From Tragulus kanchil (taxonomy: Eukaryota > Chordata > Mammalia > Artiodactyla > Tragulidae), in contig JAIOJX010000004.1 in assembly GCA_022376925.1 (NCBI GenBank), positions 5,580,001-5,644,000 of the forward strand: DNA of 64,000 nucleotides, read 5' to 3'. The stretch's first letter is position 1. Each line of letters begins with the position of its first letter. Positions 47,801 through 59,800 of the stretch are shown here, one piece after another. The notes below the pieces were generated by a model. The model saw nothing but the letters and a program-made list of their open reading frames with translations. It was not told where the DNA came from and did not search any database. Position numbers and translations under genes: made by a program.

Positions 47801-50800
47801 CTCAAGGGCCCAGAACTCTACAGAGGTGCCTCAGGGCTGCTGGGAGTGTCAGGGCTAGAGGGGGTGCCAGGCTCTCTCCCCTTCCAGCCACACCAGGGTA
47901 GCCTCCCTTTCATCTGCTGACAGATGGGGAGACCGTGGATGTTGCACAGCTTAAAAAGTAAAAGAAAAAAAAATTCAAAATCACAGCTCCCACCTCTGGG
48001 GTTCCAGGGAGACTTTGGGAAGGTTCCAGGAGTGTGTCATGATCGGGGCAGCCCCAGGATTCACAGCAGTGCTTGCATGCATGTGGGAAGGGGACAGATG
48101 GCCCATCCCAGCAGGAGACTTGCCGTCCCCCGTCTGGATTCCCCAGGGAGCGGGTGTGGGCAGAGAGGGGTCTGGGCCCCACCACCTACCTCGGCCACTT
48201 GGGCCACGGTTTCCTCCACCACCTCCGTCTCATCGGGGGCTTTTGAGGTCAGGCAGGTGACACAGCTCATGAGTGTGAAAGCTTCTGGGGCCTCAAGTGA
48301 CCGGATGAGACTGAGAACCTCAGTGGGAACCTGAAACCCAACTTTGGAATGAGATTAAAAAGCAGTAAGGGGGGACAAGGCCACTTCCCACCCCAGACTT
48401 CCTTTCTGGACACTCACAGTCTGGCTATAAATAGATCTTGCCCAGATTCCAGAAAATACTCCCAACCTTTCAGTCAAGGCAGTGTGTCTTTCCCAGCCCA
48501 TCCGGCAGGGAGGCCCCCACCCTGTGTTTCCTTGGGAAGGAACCTCACGCAGGCTGGGCCCAGGCCTGGGCGGCAGAGGGCAGAGGCCAGGCGTGACAAG
48601 CCCCGGGGAAGGAACCTACTCTCTGCCACCACCACCTCCTCGGTTTCCTCGGCTCCGTCATCGAATTCTCCTACTTCCACCTGGACGGGATTGGCTCCCA
48701 CAGGTCCCTGGGGAGGAGGGAGAAGAATGAGCCACATGCCCCAGCCCCACTCCAGACCTGCAAGAAGGGGGCTAAGGCTGGAGAGGACCGGCGCCTTGAA
48801 AGCCCACACGGGATGGGGAGACAGGCTGGAGAGGGCGCTGGGTTCAGGTCCCGGAGCACACATGCCAGGTCCAGGAAGGAGACTGAATCTTACGGACCCG
48901 CTGCTCCTCAAGGGCCCAGAACTCTACAGAGGTGCCTCAGGGCTGCTGGGAGTGTCAGGGCTAGAGGGGGTGCCAGGCTCTCTCCCCTTCCAGCCACACC
49001 AGGGTAGCCTCCCTTTCATCTGCTGACAGATGGGGAGACCGTGGATGTTGCACAGCTTAAAAAGTAAAAGAAAAAAAAATTCAAAATCACAGCTCCCACC
49101 TCTGGGGTTCCAGGGAGACTTTGGGAAGGTTCCAGGAGTGTGTCATGATCGGGGCAGCCCCAGGATTCACAGCAGTGCTTGCATGCATGTGGGAAGGGGA
49201 CAGATGGCCCATCCCAGCAGGAGACTTGCCGTCCCCCGTCTGGATTCCCCAGGGAGCGGGTGTGGGCAGAGAGGGGTCTGGGCCCCACCACCTACCTCGG
49301 CCACTTGGGCCACGGTTTCCTCCACCACCTCCGTCTCATCGGGCAGGGCTTCCTGTTGCTGTTGAGAGGTGAAAATGGAGATCAGAGACGTCAGGCCAAG
49401 GCCAGCTTCACCACGGACGTGCCTTGGCCTGCACTGCTGAAGCTGGGGAGCCCGAAGAGCGGCTTGTGGGAGACCCCCAAGGCTGTGCCTCTGGGCCTGC
49501 CGTGAGCGGGCAGCTCGGGCCCAGGGGAAGCAATCGCAGGGCCCTGCGGGACTCCAGAGCCCCTCCCTCTGCATAGTCACATCTGTGCGGTCTGTCAGAA
49601 TTGAGCGTAGAAAAGCATTCCCGAGGTTTAGACTCCCATAATGCTGGGAGACCGACTGGTCTGATGCAGCCCAGCTCTGTCAGATGAGACCCGAAGCAGG
49701 GGAACCCTGACTTTTAACAGATGTCAGTATTTTCCCCCCAAATATGATGCTATCGTCATCATTATTATTATTTGGCAATTCCCTCTTGGAGTCAGTTTGG
49801 AGTCAGAAGCAGCAGGACAGCACAGGACTTTGCAGTACCTGGCTGGGCAGGGCTGCTTCCGCCCTCAGCCCCACCAGCACCCCCCTCTGCTTGAAGTCTT
49901 CACATGACACAGAGCTCACTTGCTTCTAAAACAATCCTAGCTCCTTCCTGGGGAAGCTCAGACGGTTAAACAAGTGCCTCTTCCTGTTACATGGAAAGCT
50001 CTCTCCTCTGGACTCTCCACCCAGTGGTTTTCATTCAGTTTTTCTTTTGAGCTTGTGAATTTGAAAGGAAAAATCTTAAAAATCAACAACCACCACAAAA
50101 AAGGCCATTGACCCAACATGGAGAAGTGTCTGTCCCCCCTGAACACTTAGGACTGGCAAATCCAATGCCCTGAGCTGGTGGAGGGAGTTAAGACTGAGCA
50201 GATGTGATCTTCAGGTACTTACAGGAGCTGCCAAGGCCCTCCCGGCCAGGCAAAGGAGGAAGAAGATCCAGGCCCTCATGGTGCTGGGAACCCTGTGGGA
50301 AGGAGAGGGAGGGAGAATTCAGTGAGGGCTAGGTTCCTTCTGCTGCTGAATTGCAGTGACATGCAAAGTGATTGTCCATGGGGAACGATAGTGACAGACA
50401 GGGAGAAAGTTGCTTCCACTGGGTTCTCTTGTAATCCTGGTGATATGAGAAAGTCTCAGTTTGGTGCTAAAATGTCTTTCACACCTAACACTCAACTTCT
50501 CGCCCTTTTGAGCAAGGGCAGGCCTCTGGCTCAGAGCCTCCACAGGAAGGGACATCCAGCTGGAATTCAGTATGGTCGTTTTTGTCTCCTTTGTGTCGAG
50601 CTTTACAGCTTCCTTCTATTTATGACCAAAGTACACCAGTTTTTCCATTTATGGTAGGGACTTTGTCTCCTTTCTCAGTACCTTTATTTAAGGTTTTGAA
50701 CAGTGATTCGACAAAGGCAACTGGTTAATTAATGGAGCCTGGGCAATGCCGAGCCTGCTCGTGTTCAAGGGCCCTTCAATCTCTGATGTTCTAGGACTCT

Positions 50801-53800
50801 TGTCTTCCTCTACCCTAGGTTCTTCCCCTCCTCCCCCTCCTCTCCCTTCTTTCCCTCTGCCCTTCTTCTCCCTACCCCTCTTTAAGAAGAGAATTTAATA
50901 GGCAGCAACCCCTTGCCAGTTTGGGACAATGAGATCTACATTCTAAAACAAAGAACAGTAGTTGTTGAGTGTGGCCAGGTGACACTTGGGGCCATTCTTT
51001 CCTCCACTCTGCCCAGGAGTGATGGCACTTGTCTGGATTCTCTGTGGGAACCATCCAAACACTTACGTGTGTTACGTGTTGCCTTCTCTTTCCCCTTCAC
51101 AGCTAAAGGATGTTAGCTGAGATGTAGAATGTTCTCGAGGAAGTTCTCCTGCTCTGGTCCCTGCTGAGACCTTCCTATAGATGCTGAGCTCTCAACTCTA
51201 ACAGTCTCATGACTGGAGGGCATCTTGGAAGAGAATCTCTGATGACTCACTGCTGAAATGCCAGCCCTAACTGAGGAACTGTGGTGGGGACATTTGGTTT
51301 CTTGCTCTAACTCAATGGACTTCCATTTCCAAATGGCTTTAGAACGTTCTTCCTTCTACTATTCAGTGTGCCTCCCTCAAGCTTCTCCTGCTCTACTCTG
51401 ATCGTCCTCTGTGGACCCACAGAGCAAGTAGGTTCCTCCTGCTCCCAAACAGCTTTCAGTCAAGGTGGGCAGCAGCCGTGTCTTCCCTTGTTTGTTCCTA
51501 GTTCCTTCTAAGACTTCTCAACTGACTGAGCACACTGGCGGGAGGTACCCTGACTTCATGGAAGAAATGCATTTCTTGTATATTGGTTCAATCCTTCATC
51601 CTCTCTAGGCCTTGGCTTCCCTCTTCCATTACTTGAGAGGGTTAGACTAGACGAGCTTCCAGGTGGTAGCCTAAGCCCTTGAGATGCTCTTTAACGGTCT
51701 CAACTGCTGGTCTTGGCACACATCATTTGCTCTGTTATTCTCCATCTTCACCTAGATTATGGTGTTTGGGTAGCGGAAATAGGCAGCTGAAGGGAAGACT
51801 TTATAATGGTCCTCTATTGGGTTGAAATAGACACTAAACCTCACTGTTCCATAGAGTACATAAGAAATAAAACCAATAGAAATGTAAAGAGAGTAACCCG
51901 GGAACTTGGCTCTGCTTTACCATGTCCACAATTCCCAGAGGAATCCAATCTTCCCTTTCCAGGTGGTTTTGGGGGATTTTCCTCCCCCAACCCACACATA
52001 GATACAGTTTTATGCTTGTCTTTCCCCCTCCCCTCAAGCCTAGAGGTGGAAAGATCTCCTTTCTTACTCCACCACTTGGAATCAAAAGCAAAGCAATACC
52101 TGCATGTGACTGGATGGAGGGAACAGGAGAGAAAGCATGAATGAAGAGTTTGTCTGAGATTATTAGAAGTTAAAGGGTCAGAGGCTCATAAGGGAATGGA
52201 GTGGAGGTCAGGGAAAAACGTGGAAAGTGAGTTAAGAGAAGGACACACGATCTTGGAGGAGGAGTTGTTTTCCAAATATGGGGGCTTGCCCAGGGCTCCC
52301 TTACCAGTCTCAGCACCTCTCCCTCCAGATTGTTTGATGGGAGGGAGGGGCAGCGTCTGGACTGTTCTCGAATGCACAGCCATACTCCCTGCATACCCGT
52401 GAGCTCCCTCTCCGAGGTTCTTTAAACCACCACTGGCCAAACAGGCTGGGTGCCGATCCTGCAGAGCCCAGGAGGTGCATCAGTAACCCCAGTAAGGTCA
52501 GAACAGAGGATCAAACCCCCACATCCAGAAAGGATTGGCTATACACACATCCTTTGCCAATTGAACCTAGATCTGGTGTGCCCGCCTGGTGAAAATATAA
52601 ACCCCTTTGTATAAATGAGCAGTAAGAAATGAAAATTCAGTATCTCTTTAGTTTGTAATAACGTCTGTGTTTATCTTTTTCAAAATGTTTTCATAATCCA
52701 GCATCCCACTGGTGCTGAAGGCATGTCTTTCTACCTTATAGTACAGAAGAGAGGGCTGAGGCCCAGGGAGGGAAAGCCTGCTCAGAGCCCAGGGAGCGGA
52801 TGGCAGAGCTGAATGAGGACCAGGCTGCCCCCCTCCACCACTGGCCTGCCCTCCACCTCACACCTCACACGCTGTTTCCCTTGGCGGTGCTTTCCCTGCT
52901 AGCTTCTCACCTGAAGGGGCCCAGTTTAGCCCAGGTCTCCGGGGAGGAAATGAGACTAGGGAGCTGGGGGAAGCAGGAGGTGTGTTTCCCTTGGCTCGAT
53001 GGTCATCAGATGCAGACTTTGCTCCCTCTCACCCTGCCACCGCCCCTGCCTCCTGTTCCGAACATCCAGTCCTTTCCTTTTGCCTTTATTTGTTCTGGAG
53101 ACAGCTGAAAACCCGGCCTTGGCTGCCAGCAGGACCTGAAGCTGAGGTCACTTCTCCTTTAGAAAGAGTCTGGGCACGGAAAAGTACAGCCAGCGCTTCC
53201 ACCCCCTCAAGTTCATCTCCCGCAAAACATAAAGGACCTCCTGTGGGCTCTCTCTTGACACGAAAACGTGTCAAGAAGCAGGGAAATCTCAGAATCATAA
53301 AACATAAATCATAAAACTGAAGACTTTGAATCTAGGAATCATAGACCCCTAAGGACATGAAGTACAGAATCTGAGATAAATCAAAATCTGATTTGAGTGG
53401 AAGAGTTTATGGAGCAGTGCAGTCTAATAGACCTTTCTGAGATGATGGGCATATTCTGTGTCTGCATTGTGCAATACGGTGACTCCTGGCCACTGGTGGT
53501 TGCCCAACTTGAAATGTTGCTAGTGCCAAGGAAGGGCTGAAGTTTTCACTGTATTTCATTTAAACTGATGTAGCCATATGTGGCTAGTGGCTACCAGATT
53601 AGATAAAGGTTGTCAACTTTTATAGACATAGTGTGGCAGAGGTAAGCCCAGGGTCTCTAGAGACAGAATATACAGGTTCACATCCTGATTCTGCCGTGTT
53701 ACAGTTGTGTGACCTTCAGAAAATGACTTTCCCTCTGAGCCTCAATTCATTTCTCCATCTGTAAAATAAAAACAATACACCTTGAAAGGCTCATGGGTGG

Positions 53801-56800
53801 TATGCATGAGAGACTATAAGAGATAAGCATTGAAAAGATCTTAAAAAGATCAAGATCCCAGGCTCTCCATCCCCCTTGAAAACCCAGAACAACCCCAGCT
53901 CTTCGCCCATGGCTCAGGGAGGACAGGTGCTGGGCTGCGACGAAGGAGACATTGCTCCCCTGGCCAGCCTCCACAGAGCACAGTGCTGAAACCGGAGCCC
54001 GGGCTGCCCTCTCAGTGGGGCTGCTGATGCAAACCAGGCATCCTGCTTCCACCATTTGGCTTACAAAAACACACGTTCCTGGTAAACAAGCCCAAAGAGA
54101 GGAAAACAAGTCTAGAGGCTAATAAAGAAACTCGTGAGGGAGCCAGGCCCTCCAGGGAGCCAGGACTCAGAGGAGAGCTGAGCCCATCCAGAGAGGCGCC
54201 ATGCCATCGCAGCCAGTGTGGCCACGTGGGCACTCACACCGCGGGGAGCACACACAGCTGCTCAGACATCAGGAGCCCGGCTCACACTGTGCAAATTAGG
54301 ATTGGCTCCTCCACTCCCTGGACTTCCCCTAGGGCTGCTTGTCTGCACAATGCCAAGGTTGTTTTAGATCAGTGGTGCTCAGAGTCCTACAAGCCAGGGA
54401 GCCCTTTCTCTCAGTGAAGTCTTCTGCAGAAATCCAAGTTTGAAAAGCTCTTGGCATTTGTTGGCCATACAAAGGCACTGTTATCTATTCTGTGAGTCAG
54501 CTTGAAATTTTTTTTTTTTTGGCCACTTCTATTGGTCTTTCATTTATTTCCATCTTTGTCCTTTTGGGCGGCGTGGGCCTCCCATCTCAGTGGCCTCTCT
54601 CGCTGCAGAGCACTGGCTCTGGGCGCATGCACTCCAGAGCTCCAGCTAGGTAGTTGGACACATTGGTCCAGCCGCTCCGCTGTACATGGGATCTTCCCAG
54701 GCCAGGAATCGAATCGGTGCCCCTTGCACTGCAAGGTGGCGTCCTTACCCACTGGACCACCAGAGAAGCCCAGTTTGAAATTTTTAAAAAAATACAAAAG
54801 TAAGTAAAGGCAGGGTTGAGATGGGACTGGCAGGTGGACACTGCCTAAAACCCTGGGAGAGCCTCTAGATCCTTTTATGAATAATTTGAAGACCCCAAGG
54901 CCAGTTAGTCCCTAAGATTCCATTCAGCACTGATGTTCCGAGTCAGCTGAGTCGGAAGCCTTTCAGACTACCACCTTTCCCAACTTGACTCCCTGCTTCC
55001 ACTTCTAACGTCTCTTGCTGAAAGGGAAGAAGCTAAGGGAAGTGTTTTGGGCAGGAGTCCCCAACCTTTTTTGACTCCAGGGACCAGTTTTGTGGAAGAC
55101 AATTTTTCCAGGAACTGTGGCCGAGCAGAAGGGTATGAGTCAAGCACATTAGATTAACTGTGCACCTTATTGCTATTGTTATTCCCTCAACTCCACCTCA
55201 GATTAGCAGGCCTTAGGTCCTGGAGGTTGGAGCCCCTGCTTCAGGGCATTATGGGTGCTCAAGCTTAGGTCTGAAGAGGTTCAGAGGCCACTCAGAAGTA
55301 GCCCCAGAGATATAGTAATTTGTATCTCCTACTCCCAAATTCCTTATTCATCCATCACCTCATTGCCTTTAGTAATCATAAGTACTCTTAAGTCTGTCTT
55401 TGTTTTGTAAATAAGTTCATTTGTATCACATTTTAGAGTTCACATGTAAGTCATATCATACGATAGTTGTCTTTTTCTATCTGACTTAATTCACTTAGTA
55501 TAATAATCTCTAGGTCCATCAAAAAAAAAAAAAAGAGAGTAGCCCCAGTGTATGAGGCTGGAATTAGCCTGACAGAGTTTCAGTAAACGCATCAAGGATG
55601 CCACGTTTCACCGTGGTTAGGATAAGTCCCAGGATGGAGCTTCAGGCTCTCCCCCGTGGCTCCCCCTAGGGGCCACTGACGCATCTGGGTGACCAAAAAT
55701 GGGGGGGGGGGGGATGAGACATAACATCCACGTGTCCAGGTTGTCACATCCCCAAGATAGCAATTCCATGGCATACGCGGCTCCCTCCGACCCTCCTGGG
55801 CGTGTGGCAGACATCACTAATCAATCATACGAACTTCTCCCCTAAAGTCCAGAGTGGCATTCAAATCCTGAACACAGTTCTTTTGGCAGCTGCTACCAAT
55901 TGGTGTTGTTAAGCCAAGGGACACCTCATTGCCTTGCTTCTGATTTTAGAGAGAGGAAGACGGAGGATCAGAGAGGGAAAACAATTCACTTGAGGTCATA
56001 TGGAAAGCTGGTATCTAAGCTGAACTTGCAGATGTTCAGAAACTTCTAAATGTTTGGGGGATTGTTTCTTTTTTCATCTGATGAGTCTGGGATCCTATGG
56101 CCGTGACTAACACAGAAGGGCTCAGAGGGATCCTGAGATGGAATGGGTCAATACCACATTTCTGAAAGAACCCAACTATAGCAAGAGTTTGGTGTCTCCA
56201 TTCATTTTCCCTGCAGACATCAGACTCTATAGCCTGACGAGTGAGGGCAGTTAATTTTCTGTCCAAGACATCTCCTGTCTGAGAAGGAGGCTATTTTTCT
56301 AAATAATTCTGTCAGGTTGCGGGTTGCTCCCCGTGGCCTTGTCCAGCTCAGCTGTCCCTGAGTTCAGAGCTGGGGTCCGACCCCAGGCTCTGTGCTGTGC
56401 ATTCATCCCCAGGGTTGGCTGAAAGCTCGGCTCCAGCCTTCCCTTTCCTCCTTTAAAGGAAATTAGGGAGGGAGCCAGCAGCAAGACAAGGAGCAGCCAC
56501 CTCCTAGCCACGTCCTGTTGCCCTAATGACAAAGCCATGTGGGCCGCGTCAGGCCACGGCAGCCCAGCAGAGGAAGAAGAGAAACACTGCCTATCGCTTT
56601 TTATTCACGGGGCTCGTTGACCACAGGGAGGAGTGTCAGGAGAGGACCAAACTGCTCAAAGGAAACCCACAAAAGAAGCAAGATGAACATCTGGATGTTT
56701 CCAGATGTCTGAAGATTTGGCTCAGACATCAGTCTGCTGGGTGACTTTGAGTTATTCTCCCTTCCGGCATCTCAGTTTCTGTCTGTAATAGGTGCTCAGA

Positions 56801-59800
56801 TGGGAGGATCCCCTGGAGAAGGGAATGGCAACCACTCCAGTATCTTGCCTGGACAGAGGAGCCTGGCAGGCTGCAGTCCATGGCGTTGCAGAGTCAGACA
56901 GGACTGAGCAAGTAACACTCAGGCATCTATCTCCCCGCCATGGCCTGTAGTTAGGTCTGGCTGTTCAGTCTCTGTGTGGCTACAAATGGCCATTTTGTAT
57001 CTGCCTAAGTGACTGATGGCCTTGAGGGCCACTATGTGAAGCTGTGTGTGCGACTGATGATGTGTCTGCCTGACTCAGCTTTTGTCAATTTCAGCCCCTA
57101 CCGGGGAGGGTCACAGTTTGCATATGCATGAAGGTGGGGTCCTGAGGCCTGTCCGTGAGTCCGGGTGTGGTTCAGGGAGAGCCTCAGGCCTATCCTGGGG
57201 GAAAAAACCTCAGAGACCTGGAATGGGTCAATACCACATTTCTGAAAGAACCCAACTATAGCAAGAGTTTGGTGTCTCCATTCATTTTCCCTGCAGACAT
57301 CAGACTCTATAGCCTGACGAGTGAGGGCAGTTAATTTTCTGTCCAAGACATCTCCTGTCTGAGAAGGAGGCTATTTTTCTAAATAATTCTGTCAGGTTGC
57401 GGGTTGCTCCCCGTGGCCTTGTCCAGCTCAGCTGTCCCTGAGTTCAGAGCTGGGGTCCGACCCCAGGCTCTGTGCTGTGCATTCATCCCCAGGGTTGGCT
57501 GAAAGCTCGGCTCCAGCCTTCCCTTTCCTCCTTTAAAGGAAATTAGGGAGGGAGCCAGCAGCAAGACAAGGAGCAGCCACCTCCTAGCCACGTCCTGTTG
57601 CCCTAATGACAAAGCCATGTGGGCCGCGTCAGGCCACGGCAGCCCAGCAGAGGAAGAAGAGAAACACTGCCTATCGCTTTTTATTCACGGGGCTCGTTGA
57701 CCACAGGGAGGAGTGTCAGGAGAGGACCAAACTGCTCAAAGGAAACCCACAAAAGAAGCAAGATGAACATCTGGATGTTTCCAGATGTCTGAAGATTTGG
57801 CTCAGACATCAGTCTGCTGGGTGACTTTGAGTTATTCTCCCTTCCGGCATCTCAGTTTCTGTCTGTAATAGGTGCTCAGATGGGAGGATCCCCTGGAGAA
57901 GGGAATGGCAACCACTCCAGTATCTTGCCTGGACAGAGGAGCCTGGCAGGCTGCAGTCCATGGCGTTGCAGAGTCAGACAGGACTGAGCAAGTAACACTC
58001 AGGCATCTATCTCCCCGCCATGGCCTGTAGTTAGGTCTGGCTGTTCAGTCTCTGTGTGGCTACAAATGGCCATTTTGTATCTGCCTAAGTGACTGATGGC
58101 CTTGAGGGCCACTATGTGAAGCTGTGTGTGCGACTGATGATGTGTCTGCCTGACTCAGCTTTTGTCAATTTCAGCCCCTACCGGGGAGGGTCACAGTTTG
58201 CATATGCATGAAGGTGGGGTCCTGAGGCCTGTCCGTGAGTCCGGGTGTGGTTCAGGGAGAGCCTGAGGGCGTGACCTCCTGTGCTGCTCCTGTATCCAGG
58301 CATCTATTTTCAGCTGGGTCAGTGGGCAGTCTGTTGGTGAAATCAATGTTTATATACCTGGCATCCTCGTGGGTTTGTGTCTGTCCCTATTTATCTCTGC
58401 ACACACAGCTACCTTTCTAAATAACCTCAAGAATCAGATACTTTCCTGTTTACCTCACATTCTAAGTTCTTTCCTTTCCTTCACCATCCTTCTCTAGTTA
58501 TAGCTTATTTTTAGCAAGGAAAACTGCTCTTGTGAAGAGCAAACCCCAGCCACGCCATTGGTTGACAAGTCTCTACAGATAGATAAATATTTTAGCAGGA
58601 CTGGTATGCACCTGGAGATCCCCTAGCCCCTCCTCTCTTGTTTCCTTTTCAACTAGGGGACTGGGAGGTGTTAAAATGTACCCTGACTCTTCTCTCTAAG
58701 GAAAGCAGCACCTGGCATTTAGGTTTATAGGACTTCAGAGCTGGAGACCCTAGGTCGAGTTCCCATTTAACAGATTGGGAAACTGAGCCCAGAGGGGGGA
58801 CCTGTCTTTCCAAATGTTCCTGTGAATTAGGATCCACCTCTGCCTTTGCCTTGGACACAGAAGGGGTGCAACACTCTTGGTAAATACTCACAAAGGTGCC
58901 CACACCAAAAGAATTTGAACATTCATCTTGTTTAAATGGGCCTGTCAGCACTTTTAGGAAAGGGAAGTTCTATCCCAAGCCTGAGATGATGAAGTTGATA
59001 GACAAAAATGCTGGGGCTGCAGTCCATGGCGTTGCAGAGTCAGACAGGACTGAGCAAGTAACACTCAGGCATCTATCTCCCCGCCATGGCCTGTAGTTAG
59101 GTCTGGCTGTTCAGTCTCTGTGTGGCTACAAATGGCCATTTTGTATCTGCCTAAGTGACTGATGGCCTTGAGGGCCACTATGTGAAGCTGTGTGTGCGAC
59201 TGATGATGTGTCTGCCTGACTCAGCTTTTGTCAATTTCAGCCCCTACCGGGGAGGGTCACAGTTTGCATATGCATGAAGGTGGGGTCCTGAGGCCTGTCC
59301 GTGAGTCCGGGTGTGGTTCAGGGAGAGCCTGAGGGCGTGACCTCCTGTGCTGCTCCTGTATCCAGGCATCTATTTTCAGCTGGGTCAGTGGGCAGTCTGT
59401 TGGTGAAATCAATGTTTATATACCTGGCATCCTCGTGGGTTTGTGTCTGTCCCTATTTATCTCTGCACACACAGCTACCTTTCTAAATAACCTCAAGAAT
59501 CAGATACTTTCCTGTTTACCTCACATTCTAAGTTCTTTCCTTTCCTTCACCATCCTTCTCTAGTTATAGCTTATTTTTAGCAAGGAAAACTGCTCTTGTG
59601 AAGAGCAAACCCCAGCCACGCCATTGGTTGACAAGTCTCTACAGATAGATAAATATTTTAGCAGGACTGGTATGCACCTGGAGATCCCCTAGCCCCTCCT
59701 CTCTTGTTTCCTTTTCAACTAGGGGACTGGGAGGTGTTAAAATGTACCCTGACTCTTCTCTCTAAGGAAAGCAGCACCTGGCATTTAGGTTTATAGGACT

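Larger units (their letters stand above)
47157..49343. repeat. Direct duplication 15 (47157-48237 and 48263-49343), contains SPARC exon 4 and part of exon 3
   Basis: The offset is a constant 1106 bp. The first copy breaks inside exon 3 and 25 nt of filler (48238-48262) follows. Confidence 0.95.

Noticed and set aside
47243..47920. Plus-strand open frame of 225 codons (repeated at 48349-49026)
   Set aside because: It is antisense to SPARC exon 4 and its GC-rich introns; its repetition is only the 1.1-kb duplication.
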